A stretch of DNA of 64,000 bases from Arcticibacter tournemirensis. GTDB taxonomy: Bacteria; Bacteroidota; Bacteroidia; Sphingobacteriales; Sphingobacteriaceae. The notes under the pieces were generated by a model. The model saw only the letters and a program-made list of their open reading frames with translations. It was not told where the DNA came from and searched no databases. Below, one piece after another: positions 15,101 through 23,097 of the stretch. A program made the translations under genes and the position numbers. Each line of letters starts with the position of its first letter. The first letter of the stretch is position 1. The stretch spans positions 2,976,001-3,040,000 of the forward strand of contig NZ_VFPL01000001.1 of assembly GCF_006716645.1 (NCBI RefSeq), given 5' to 3'.

Positions 15101-17474
15101 CGATACCCGCCTGACCAAGTACGGCTATCAGTACCGTTACGACGGGAGAAGAAGACTGATTGAAAAGAAGATCCCGGGAAAGGACGGCTGGGAAAGCATG
15201 GTGTACAATAAGATCGATCAGGTGGTACTGAGCCAGGACCCCAAGCAGGCACAAAGCGGCAAATGGAACTTTACCAAATACGACGGCCTGGGCCGGGTGG
15301 TGATGAGCGGGGAATACCAGAACAGTACCGGCACGCGTACTTCACTTCAGACTACAGCCGATGCCCAGACCGACACCCTTTGGGAGAGGTATACGGGAGG
15401 CAGTACAGGAGAAGGCTATACCAACCGGACTTTCCCCACCAGCTACAGCAAACTGCTGAGCGTGAACTATTACGACGACTATACCTTTCCGGGCAGCACT
15501 ATATTTGGCTCCCTTCCGGTAGCCCGGAGCCGGATGATCAAAAGCCTGCTGACGGGAACAAAGACGAATGTTCTGGGGACAACAACCATGCTCACCAGCC
15601 TGACCTTTTACGATGACGAGGGCCGGGTGATGCAGGTCAAAAGCCAGAACTACCGGGGCGGGGTAGACAGTGTACTGACCACCTACACGTTTACCGACCA
15701 GCCCGTAACCGTCATCCGCTACCACACTAGCCCTTCAAACAGTGTAACGGTCAGGACGCGCTATCAGTACGACCATATGGGAAGAAAGACCCATACCTGG
15801 GAGAGTATCAACAATGCAACCGAAGTGCTGCTGGCAAAGAATAACTATAACGAAGTAGGCCAGCTGTGGAAGAAGGAACTGCATAACGGGCTACAGACCA
15901 CCACCTATACGTATAACGAACGTGGCTGGCTGAGCGGATCCAGTTCGCCGAAGTTCGACCTGAAGCTAAGGTATAACAGCCCAACCAAAGGCGCCCCTGC
16001 ACAATACAACGGAAATATCTCGGAGCAGGAATACACGGGGGACTACAGCGGCAACCGCTGGTTCACCTATCAGTATGATGCCCTGAACCGTCTGACCACA
16101 TCGGTATATAACAACAATAACCTTCTTGGCGAGCAGCTGGTATATGACAAGATGGGGAACATCACCAGCCTGACCCGAGGAAACTACGGAACGCTGGGAT
16201 ACCTTTACGACGGAAACCGTTTAAGCAGTGTATCAGGCTTTAAGGCAGGAAGCTATGGTTACGATGTCAACGGCAATGCCACCACAGACGGAACCAGAGG
16301 TGTTACCATTACGTACAACGAGTTGAACCTCCCTTCGCAGGTAAGCGGAACGGGGACAGCCACCTATACGTATGATGCAGCAGGAAACAAACTGCGGTCG
16401 GTACAGGGAGGGACGACCAGGGACTATATCGCAGGAATCCAGTATACCAACGGAGTGATCGATTTCATTCAGACCGAAGAGGGCAGGGCCGTCAGAAAAA
16501 GCGATGGCAGCTACGCCTACGAATACAACCTGAAAGATCATCTGGGCAATACCAGGGTGGTTATAGACGACAACGGCAACAATACCCAACGAGTGGTACA
16601 GGAAGACGAGTATTATTCCTTCGGACTGAATGTTGGAAGATATACACTAGGGAATAAAAATAATTATCTTTACAATGGAAAGGAGAAACAGGATGTATTA
16701 ACTGATGAATATGATTATGGGGCGAGGTTCTATGATCCGGTAATTGGGAGATGGACGAGTGTTGATCCGTTGGCGGAGAAAGGAAGAAGGTGGTCGCCTT
16801 ATAGCTACACCTTTGATGATCCTATCCGTTTTACTGACCCTGATGGGATGTGGCCAGGGTTAGATATGTTTTCTTTAAGTGGGTCGGTTGCCTTTTATAA
16901 GGGAATGACAAATTTTGCCAAAACTATGGTAAAGGCGGCGATAGCCACTGTGAATAGCGTTCTTGATCCAATATCTAATGCCAATTATGCAGGGAATACC
17001 CATGGAGCTAAACATGTTACCTATACAAAAGCGGCAAACGAGGGTGTTAAAACATTAGCAGCTGAAGTCGCTGTTGGTGCTGCTGCTGGGAAGATTGTTG
17101 GTTCTGTAGCGAAAACATTTGCGAGGGAAGCTTCAGCTGGTACAGGTGCCGGGGCGGTACGTGCAGCTAAATATTCCTCTCAATGGGAAGGAGCGAGTTT
17201 AGATGCTACTATTGAAAAGTTTACACCTGGTGCAAAAGGAGTAATAGAAGGGCAAAAAACTATTTACAATAATGCAGAGACGGGAGTTCAAGTCGTTTAT
17301 GATAATTCAGGAGACTATTTCAGAATACAGGACACTAATTTAGCAGGTAAAAGGCAATATTTAGATATGAGCGGAGAAGTACCAAATAACAAAGTTGTAA
17401 ACGGTAAACAAATGGGACGAAATCAAGCAGAGTATAACCAAGTAACTCATTTCAGAAATATAGATAACCCATGA
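12141..17474 (+). CDS. Large secreted RHS polymorphic toxin with PPC-like domains and NHL repeats
   Basis: A 1777-residue protein. Domains in order: Sec signal (about 1-34); two pre-peptidase C-terminal-like beta domains (about 84-166 and 217-296, each with CGS-x-FDTY); NHL beta-propeller repeats (about 350-660, repeated NHRIRKISPSGVV units); a putative Ig-like domain (about 664-717, PAGLTLNGETGTISGTP); DUF6443 (about 720-855); YD repeats; RHS core (about 1457-1570, LKDHLGNTRVV to DPDGMWP). The last 205 residues are a variable tip: a helical Ala/Gly-rich part, then YFRIQDTNLAGKRQYLD and GRNQAEYNQVTHF, a His-containing end typical of nuclease-like toxins but not one I can name. GC content drops sharply near 16640, inside the core. 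The stop overlaps the immunity gene by ATGA. Confidence 0.9.
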   Translation: MKPPIQKPMLSLRGMVGALLTLLILFTAGRSYSQDGTHMYDPINAGALSPCGGMFTDSRNNNYTNGIYYSDNYNEYNNSGQAHGQSGPDVWYTFSVSDYTDVHISLCGSNFDTYVHVLDENGEWVNSNDDSDCGRPSKLDVPGLSPGVYYVVVEGYGGSTGDYVLELSSTMYSSPSQGADMYNYIGAGIYSSSGSFTHTMSNEDLCLKNDIGQPSTDIYYRFTLYNTAQVTLSHCGSGFDTYLYLLDADGNEIARNDDNTGPLCPGSQAYLQLTLTSGSYYVVSEGNDNNTGNIVTTINVSMLPTIPEISYTFPSAVSLGSPVSVNVTNTGAPAVSVNTTTTYAGTGSAGMTNTGALSSTFNNPLSVAADASGNVYVADAGNHSIRKISTSGQVSTLAGAGYSGYADGTGTAARFTHPSSLAVDGSGTLYVTDQQNHRIRKISPSGVVTTFAGSGTAGYAEGTGTGASFRTPAGITLDASGNVYIADLENHRIRKISPSGVVSTYAGTGVQGSTNGAAASASFTYPIGLTFDASGNLYVVERQGQRVRKITPAGVVSTLAGSGTAGFVNGTGSAAYFNWPNAVVADPSGTLYVCDQLNHMVRKVTPSGAVSTLAGTTTAGVVNGTGDQVRMNGPFGICRDAQGNLYVGNNAGNVIRKITLTPAFTISPALPAGLTLNGETGTISGTPTTVSPATTYTITARSSGGTATTTITFAVTGGGPRPSQDQNYILTSTPLKPFDGTVDVSNKDASEVQHTIQYFDGLGRPLQTVQYKGAPAKDKDLVVPNEYDAFGREAKKYLGYADVSNTGSYKPNALTSLPSYFSAPAAGSGVSAVPSPFAETRFEPSPLNRVEEQGAPGNPWQLSTSGISGSGHTVKTEYGTNTASGERAVRLYYANVVTTAGEGYKRTLSSTGNYEASQLYLTITKDENWTSGKTGTTEEYKDKQGQVVLKRTWKDESTPYSTYYVYDDFGDLSFVLPPGSEPDGGMDDTRLTKYGYQYRYDGRRRLIEKKIPGKDGWESMVYNKIDQVVLSQDPKQAQSGKWNFTKYDGLGRVVMSGEYQNSTGTRTSLQTTADAQTDTLWERYTGGSTGEGYTNRTFPTSYSKLLSVNYYDDYTFPGSTIFGSLPVARSRMIKSLLTGTKTNVLGTTTMLTSLTFYDDEGRVMQVKSQNYRGGVDSVLTTYTFTDQPVTVIRYHTSPSNSVTVRTRYQYDHMGRKTHTWESINNATEVLLAKNNYNEVGQLWKKELHNGLQTTTYTYNERGWLSGSSSPKFDLKLRYNSPTKGAPAQYNGNISEQEYTGDYSGNRWFTYQYDALNRLTTSVYNNNNLLGEQLVYDKMGNITSLTRGNYGTLGYLYDGNRLSSVSGFKAGSYGYDVNGNATTDGTRGVTITYNELNLPSQVSGTGTATYTYDAAGNKLRSVQGGTTRDYIAGIQYTNGVIDFIQTEEGRAVRKSDGSYAYEYNLKDHLGNTRVVIDDNGNNTQRVVQEDEYYSFGLNVGRYTLGNKNNYLYNGKEKQDVLTDEYDYGARFYDPVIGRWTSVDPLAEKGRRWSPYSYTFDDPIRFTDPDGMWPGLDMFSLSGSVAFYKGMTNFAKTMVKAAIATVNSVLDPISNANYAGNTHGAKHVTYTKAANEGVKTLAAEVAVGAAAGKIVGSVAKTFAREASAGTGAGAVRAAKYSSQWEGASLDATIEKFTPGAKGVIEGQKTIYNNAETGVQVVYDNSGDYFRIQDTNLAGKRQYLDMSGEVPNNKVVNGKQMGRNQAEYNQVTHFRNIDNP

Positions 17475-17812
17475 AGATAATTTGTGTGCCTAAGAACGAG
17501 GAAGCACTGCATCGATTGGACTTCAATCAAAATATTGAAGGAGATCTTATAGAGATGTCTATAGATGACACTATTTATTCAAATTTGGAAAACACCAGCT
17601 TTTTTGAAACTATCAATAGACTTACCGGAGCGAATATAGATAAATTTGAAGATGAGTCTATAACTGATAAAGAGGCTTTAGAAAAAGTGGTCAGTAGTGA
17701 AATTTTCAATGAAAAACGTTATGATCATTCTTTATATTCTATAGTCAGAAATATAAAGGCATTATTTGAGGAAGCCTTGAAATGTCAAACCGGTATATTT
17801 TTTTACTTTTGA
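17471..17812 (+). CDS. Probable immunity protein for the RHS toxin
   Basis: A 113-residue acidic cytoplasmic protein with no signal peptide. Its ATG overlaps the RHS stop by 4 bp (ATGA) and its composition is as AT-rich as the toxin tip, so tip and immunity gene probably arrived together. The sequence is mostly helical, with many Asp/Glu in the middle (DKFEDESITDKEALEKV), as expected for a protein that masks a basic toxin surface. I recognise no immunity family. The lack of an export signal suggests the toxin acts in the cytoplasm. Confidence 0.65.
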   Translation: MKIICVPKNEEALHRLDFNQNIEGDLIEMSIDDTIYSNLENTSFFETINRLTGANIDKFEDESITDKEALEKVVSSEIFNEKRYDHSLYSIVRNIKALFEEALKCQTGIFFYF

Positions 17813-17936
17813 TTCCATCCTGAAAAAGCGACTATCTGATTTAAGTTGTAAACAGGCTTAGGACTTTAAAGATAAGCAAAGTTTTTCTTTGAATTAGGTG
17901 TTTGAAATTTAGTGTGCATAGGCTTTTTGGCTTTAA

Positions 17937-18059
17937 GTCTCTCTGGTCAGGGCATCCAGCACCAAAACACCTGCTGCTTTTCCTAGTCAGGGAGTAAATG
18001 AATCGGAGGTACTAATGAGAGTCACCGTACAAGGTGCTAAAGTAAAACGAGTTGAATAA
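17937..18059 (+). pseudogene. Remnant of a displaced RHS toxin tip
   Basis: A 40-codon open frame without a start codon. It reads SLVRASSTKTPAAF and later NESEVLMRVTVQGAKVKRVE before TAA. It ends 8 bp before the next ATG, the spacing expected between a toxin and its immunity gene. The rest of the tip is gone. Confidence 0.4.
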
Positions 18060-18067
18060 TTAATATC

Positions 18068-18322
18068 ATGAATGATTCTTTTCCTATACTAACCGACAAT
18101 CAGGTCGTTTTATCAAGAACTGATGTTAATACGGGCATTCTTGACGAAGAGCTTATATATGCTATAAGCCCTTCCCAAGTCGTATTTACTATTTATCCAA
18201 ACCTCATAATTGCCGAAGATGCAGCTAAACTTATAATTTCAAATAGACCAGATATTGAGTGTTATATTCACAACAAGGATAGAGTCCTATTAAGGTTTAT
18301 TGACAATAGCACATCAGAATAA
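18068..18322 (+). CDS. Small hypothetical protein, orphan immunity candidate
   Basis: An 84-residue acidic protein of no recognised family, without signal peptide or membrane segment, with alternating strands and helices (VVFTIYPNLIIAEDAAKLII). It follows a start-less toxin-tip remnant by 8 bp and is AT-rich like the neighbouring immunity gene, so it is probably the surviving partner of an older tip. It could still protect against kin that carry that toxin. Confidence 0.5.
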   Translation: MNDSFPILTDNQVVLSRTDVNTGILDEELIYAISPSQVVFTIYPNLIIAEDAAKLIISNRPDIECYIHNKDRVLLRFIDNSTSE

Positions 18323-18395
18323 TAGCATTACAGATTCAATCGGAATTGCAATCACTTATCCTCTTCTTTGCTCCACGAATAAATTTTTTTATAAA

Positions 18396-21300
18396 ATGAA
18401 AATAAAAGGCCCAACTTCAAAGAAGTTATTCTGTTTCTTAACATTCATATTTATTGGGAATTCTGCTTTCAGCCAGTACGGTAGTAAATTGGCAAATATC
18501 GTTCCACCATCACCCAATGCCTCAACCTATCAACTATATGGTAATTACCCGGTAAGCTATAATACAGGTTTGCCGGATATTACCATACCGATCTATAATG
18601 TAAACCTAAAAAATTATTCACTCCCGATTAATATTAGCTTTCATGCTTCCGGCCGTCGGGCTGAACTTAATTTTTCATCACTAGGGGTGGGATGGGCCCT
18701 GAACGCCGGTGGCCAGATTACCAGGGAAGTAAGGGAACGGCCCGATGAATCCGCTCCAGCATTGGAAACGACCGTAGCGGAAGTGTACAGCAATAGTAAC
18801 CCCAACAGCTATCAGACATTTTACGATAAATTATTAGGAACAGATTTGACATTATCTCAGCAATATGGACCGAGTTCGGGTGATCTTGATAGCGAGCATG
18901 ATATCTACGCGTTTAATGTTAACGGTATAAGTGGGAAATTTATAATGCGTAATGGGGCCCCCCTATTTCTGACTCACTGTCCATTTAAAATTACTGTCTT
19001 AAATGATGCATATACATTAACCGACGACAAGGGCATCCAATATATATTTGCAGATAGAGAAAAAACTGTCGTATTGGGCCAACCAGTAACAACTTCATGG
19101 TTTTTAAGTACAATAAAACTATTATCTGGTGATTTGATCAATTTTACGTATGGCGACCGTCTCACCGGATCGCCGGGAGACGATCTTGCAGTAGATAATA
19201 CGCAATACGATGAAATTGAGGTTAAAGATAAGCCGCTCACTTTGGGAGCCCCTGAAGATCAGCCATATTCGACTTTAATGCAAGTTAATCCGGTAAATCA
19301 AGAATACGGCATAAAATATGTAACACAAATAACCTTTAACGGTGGAATTATAAACTTTAATTATGATCAATACACGCTTAAACTTGCCGGGTGTCAGGTC
19401 TCAAATCAAAATAATCAACAGTTAAGGGAAATAGGATTTGACTATATACAAACGCCTGGAACTGCATTCCATTTAATCAATAATAATTCGACCTCGTTAA
19501 ATAATATATCTATTAAGGATGCTGCCGGGAATGCAGTTGAAAAATATCATTTCGATTATTACAATGATCCGTTGCCAGACCCCGGATTTAACTTTTCCAA
19601 TTATAAAGACTGGTGGGGATACTGTAATGCATCAGGCAAGGGTATAATAATACTTCCGGCAGATCAGAGTGGCTTTAATTACCAGCCGGCTTATTGTAGC
19701 AAAGAGCCTAATTTTAATTATAAGCGAAGCGGAATGTTAAAGAAAATCACCTATCCGACGGGTGGTATCAGTGAGTTTATCTACGAAACCAACAGGTATG
19801 AAAATGGTACTTCGACAGGAGCGGAAGGTCCTGGCATTCGTATTCAAAAAATCATTACCAATGACAACAAAGGTAACCAAGTAACTAAATTGTACAAATA
19901 TGGACCAACAGAGAACGGCATAGGATATCTTGCATACAAACCGGAATTACAGGATTTTAAAACCGAAGTTTTTTATTGCTACATTGATTATTATGATGAA
20001 CATGGCGATGGTATTATTCAGGCTGCGAAACGGGCATATCGAATAAGAAGATTTAAGCCACGCCCGGTAGCCGAGATCGCCAGAGCATACAACCTTCCGG
20101 TATATTATAATAATGTAACGGAATATACAGTTTCATCCAACGGGAATTTAAATGGAAAGGTTGAATATGTCTATAATACTCCTGTATCTTTTCGTCTTGT
20201 ATATTCATTAAGTTTTAATTCTTCGTTCTTGCCTTCTTACTCTCCTAATGTGTTTTTTCTTGATGAGTGGACAGTGGGTAATCTAAATCAAAAGACCATT
20301 TATACGTTGGACAGTGGAATCTATATGCCAAAGGAGTCAACGGAATATTCCTACACAGAATTTAACCGAACATCCATCCCCCAGATCAAAGCATCGCGTA
20401 CAACCATGTTTCCCTGGGAGCATGCACACAACGCTGGAGAAAGAGTAAGTGAACGGATGTGTGCATTAGGCGCAACACCTTGGTTTACGTCGGCGGTCCC
20501 TGTCTTTGAAATTGTAACAAATCCCCTCGAAGCAGGTATATTAAAAGTTACCAAAGAAACACATACAACCTATCATCTACAGGACCTTAAGACCATAACT
20601 GTTACTAATTATTTTTACGACAACCTGTCATATTTAGAGCCTACGCGTATTATCACCACGGGCAGTAAAGGCGACATTTTGCAAAAAACCTTTTCCTATC
20701 CACAAGATATGGTTAGCAATGGTAACGATCCCACCGGCGTATATTTGTCGATGTCAAATGCTAACATGGTCAGTCCTCTTATAAATGCAATTAAAAGTAA
20801 GAACGGAACGCAACTTGACCAAACCAAAACCAATTATTCGATATTCAATAACTTGTTTAAACCACAAACGATAGAATATAAGAAAGGCACTAACCAGCCA
20901 ACAGTGAATGTGATTTTTCAAAGCTATGATACTAAAGGAAATTTAGAGCAATTAACAAAACCAGGTGGCCCGCCTCTCAGTTATGTCTGGGGATATAATA
21001 AGGAATACCCAGTGGCTTCGGCATCAAATGCACTAAGCAGTGATATTTATTTTGAAGGATTCGAAGAGGCGACAGGGACAGGTATAAGTTTGACGAGCGG
21101 TCATACCGGGCATAATAGTAAGACCAATGGATATTCAAAGACCCTGACGGGTTTAACAAACGGAAAATACACTTTAAGTTATTGGAAGGAAACCAGTGGC
21201 GTTTGGTCAAAGATAATAGTTGAAAACATTGATGTGACCGGGACTGCTTATACAATCAGTATTAATGGCACATATCATGTCGATGATGTTTGCTTTTATC

Positions 21301-21479
21301 CAAAAGATGTACAGATGACAACATATACTTATGATCCATTAATTGGGATGACGAGTCAGACAGATGCGAAAGGAATTACACTATATTATGAATACGATAA
21401 TTTCCAACGTCTCAGAAACATCAAAGATCAGGATGGAAACATTATTAAGAAGGTCAACTATCACTATATAGGGCAATAA
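18396..21479 (+). CDS. Secreted RHS/YD-repeat-like protein without toxin tip
   Basis: A 1027-residue protein. ATG 18396 was chosen because it gives a good Sec signal (KLFCFLTFIFIGNSAFSQ), whereas an in-frame TTG upstream adds an unrelated leader and overlaps the preceding gene. The N-terminal part (YQLYGNYPVSYNTGLPDITIPIYNV, given here only as a landmark near residues 45-70) and GVGWALNAGGQITR are typical of long Bacteroidota YD-repeat proteins. The C-terminus has YD motifs (TYTYDPLIGMTSQTDAKG, YYEYDNFQRL) and ends without RHS core closure or tip. Such proteins usually form the shell part next to tip-bearing RHS genes; the role here is unknown. Confidence 0.75.
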   Translation: MKIKGPTSKKLFCFLTFIFIGNSAFSQYGSKLANIVPPSPNASTYQLYGNYPVSYNTGLPDITIPIYNVNLKNYSLPINISFHASGRRAELNFSSLGVGWALNAGGQITREVRERPDESAPALETTVAEVYSNSNPNSYQTFYDKLLGTDLTLSQQYGPSSGDLDSEHDIYAFNVNGISGKFIMRNGAPLFLTHCPFKITVLNDAYTLTDDKGIQYIFADREKTVVLGQPVTTSWFLSTIKLLSGDLINFTYGDRLTGSPGDDLAVDNTQYDEIEVKDKPLTLGAPEDQPYSTLMQVNPVNQEYGIKYVTQITFNGGIINFNYDQYTLKLAGCQVSNQNNQQLREIGFDYIQTPGTAFHLINNNSTSLNNISIKDAAGNAVEKYHFDYYNDPLPDPGFNFSNYKDWWGYCNASGKGIIILPADQSGFNYQPAYCSKEPNFNYKRSGMLKKITYPTGGISEFIYETNRYENGTSTGAEGPGIRIQKIITNDNKGNQVTKLYKYGPTENGIGYLAYKPELQDFKTEVFYCYIDYYDEHGDGIIQAAKRAYRIRRFKPRPVAEIARAYNLPVYYNNVTEYTVSSNGNLNGKVEYVYNTPVSFRLVYSLSFNSSFLPSYSPNVFFLDEWTVGNLNQKTIYTLDSGIYMPKESTEYSYTEFNRTSIPQIKASRTTMFPWEHAHNAGERVSERMCALGATPWFTSAVPVFEIVTNPLEAGILKVTKETHTTYHLQDLKTITVTNYFYDNLSYLEPTRIITTGSKGDILQKTFSYPQDMVSNGNDPTGVYLSMSNANMVSPLINAIKSKNGTQLDQTKTNYSIFNNLFKPQTIEYKKGTNQPTVNVIFQSYDTKGNLEQLTKPGGPPLSYVWGYNKEYPVASASNALSSDIYFEGFEEATGTGISLTSGHTGHNSKTNGYSKTLTGLTNGKYTLSYWKETSGVWSKIIVENIDVTGTAYTISINGTYHVDDVCFYPKDVQMTTYTYDPLIGMTSQTDAKGITLYYEYDNFQRLRNIKDQDGNIIKKVNYHYIGQ

Positions 21480-21489
21480 AAACTACAAT

Positions 21490-22039
21490 ATGAAAGCAGG
21501 AATATTTTATAAGCGCCATGTTCACGCTGGTGACCGTGAATATCAGCGCGAGCTACGGCCTGCAGGTCGTCAGCACTGGTGGAAGTCGATAAGATGGCAT
21601 AAGCTAATATTTAAAGAGCGATAATACAGCTACGGCCCGGCAGGCCATCGAAATACAGGAGACTTACAAAGCGATATTGCTGCAGTTGCTGGCCTATTCG
21701 ATGAGCGGCGCTATTAATGCCGGAGCAGCGTAACCGACAACTTTTCAGATTCCAAAAATACTGCAGTCGGTGGTTATACTAATAATTACGTGCTGCAGCC
21801 GAAGATGTACGGTACAAATTTGCGTTTAATGCAATGGCAAACCTGGTACAGGACTGTGAATGGCCAAAGGCTATGTGTTAACCGATTTTAGAAAATGTGT
21901 TTATGTCAGACAGGTACAGATACCAAAAGTACAGAGGACGATGACGGAAACCGCTCCTTTCGGGGTATGTATTTTTGTGAGTCCAGATGCTAAAACTCAG
22001 TATCCGATGAAGAAGAAGGTTATCAGGCTGTGTAACTGA
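21490..22039 (+). pseudogene. Frameshifted secreted-protein pseudogene
   Basis: Reading across frames recovers one gene-like sequence: MKAGIF, a shift, then ISAMFTLVTVNISASYG (a signal peptide), later ARQAIEIQETYKAILLQLL, then EDVRYKFAFNAMANLVQDC, another shift, then YVLTDFRKCVYVRQVQIPKV, ending at TGA 22037-22039. At least three frame changes or stops interrupt it. The last 59 codons from ATG 21860 are still open. I do not recognise the family. Confidence 0.45.
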
Positions 22040-22252
22040 TTAAATACTTAGCCAGATTCATAAAAACAGAACTTATACGCGCCTAGGAATTCGTTCATTG
22101 GCTGGATATTTCTGAAAGGGTTTAATGAGGGGCGAATTATTGTCACTATCTTTTTGTGTTTTAAATTTCAAGGACAACCAATGTACGTGATAATTAGCGG
22201 ATTAGCTTTTGAATAATATTGTTAGCGAGATAAGTCTGCCCGGCAGCATAAA

Positions 22253-22297
22253 AAAATAATTCCAAACTGCGGTGTAGTCGCAGCCTGGAATTATTTT
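22253..22297. terminator. Hairpin, possible bidirectional terminator at the IS boundary
   Basis: Arms AAAATAATTCCA (22253-22264) and TGGAATTATTTT (22286-22297) pair perfectly, with an inner CTGCG/CGCAG stem. The flanks are A-rich on one side and T-rich on the other. It ends 3 bp before the IS3 fragment. Confidence 0.5.
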
Positions 22298-22299
22298 AG

Positions 22300-22766
22300 T
22301 GGACCCACTTCTTAGGACAAGAATGATACAATAATAAGCTGTGTTGTTGTTATTGCAGGTGTTGGAATGTGTGTAAACTCGAAGAGTTTTCCACATTTCC
22401 ACGCCTTTCTCTTTTTTGCTACTTTTTTCTCTTTAAAAATCATTGTTGATAACAGCCTAAGCAGCATTGAACAGATCAGCAGGGAGGCGATCCTCCAGGC
22501 TCTGATGGTGTCTTTGATAGTTATAAAAGTCGAACCACTTTTTTATTCCCTGGTAAAGGCTTAATCCATCTTCCTGTGGATTCAGATAAACGTATTCCTG
22601 CTTCAAACTTCTCCAAAGGCGTTCGATAAAGATATTATCGGTCGCCCTGCCTTTGCCGTCCATACTGATCTGAATAGTGTTGCTTTTAAGTAGTTCTGTA
22701 TACTCATCACTGGTAAACTGACTGCCCTGATCGCTATTGATTATCTCCGGTTTTCCGTGACGTGCT
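22300..22766 (-). mobile_element. Truncated IS3-family element
   Basis: The left end begins TGGACCCACTTCTTAGGACA, a likely terminal repeat. The only coding part is the C-terminal third of a transposase on the minus strand. The other end is lost at a palindrome. Confidence 0.7.
22457..22766 (-). pseudogene. IS3-family transposase orfB, C-terminal fragment
   Basis: About 103 codons survive. The reading frame runs from ARHGKPEIINSDQGSQF (second catalytic Asp) to ATDNIFIERLWRSLKQEY (catalytic Glu) and a C-terminal rve_3-type YNYQRHHQSLEDRLPADLF. The first catalytic Asp and the N-terminus are missing beyond 22766. An internal ATG gives a 68-residue frame at 22457-22663, which would not be active. 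Confidence 0.85.
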
Positions 22767-22823
22767 ATGTCTTGTCCTGAAATAGCTTTACATTTAATGT
22801 AAAGCTATTTCAGGACAAGACAT
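22767..22823. repeat. Perfect 57-bp palindrome (28 + 1 + 28)
   Basis: The arms at 22767-22794 and 22796-22823 are exact complements around a single T at 22795. Each arm contains AGGACAAG or its complement, which also occurs in the IS3 end at 22314. The structure sits exactly where the transposase fragment is cut off and where a different gene fragment begins, so it may be two IS ends joined back to back. Confidence 0.85.
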
Positions 22824-23097
22824 TCATTTGAAGTTCCGCTACACTTGTTTTGTCCTCACCTGCAAAATCCCTGAGGATGGAAAGTTTCGAAGCGCCGTTT
22901 ATTGTACCGATACCAAAATTTCCATTAGAACTCAAATATACTCTCGGTTGTCCGCCTGCGAAAAATTTTATTCCTCCGTATGACGAGAGGTAGGCAGACG
23001 GCCCACCTGTATTCCATGAGTCGTGATACCAGCCAAGTGCATAGTGACCAACCAGGTTTGAATTATAGCTAAACTGATCTGAGAGGGCTATGACTCC
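22810..23097 (-). pseudogene. Fragment of a tail-fibre/adhesin-like gene
   Basis: About 90 codons read on the minus strand as VIALSDQFSYNSNLVGHYAL, YLSSNGNFGIGTINGASKL and so on. The NGN-x-GIGT motif is typical of Bacteroidota phage tail-fibre and cell-surface repeat proteins. The 5' end is cut by an IS3 element at 23098 and the 3' end runs into the palindrome, whose bases supply the final codons and stop. The first codons of the apparent frame come from the IS end. Confidence 0.6.
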
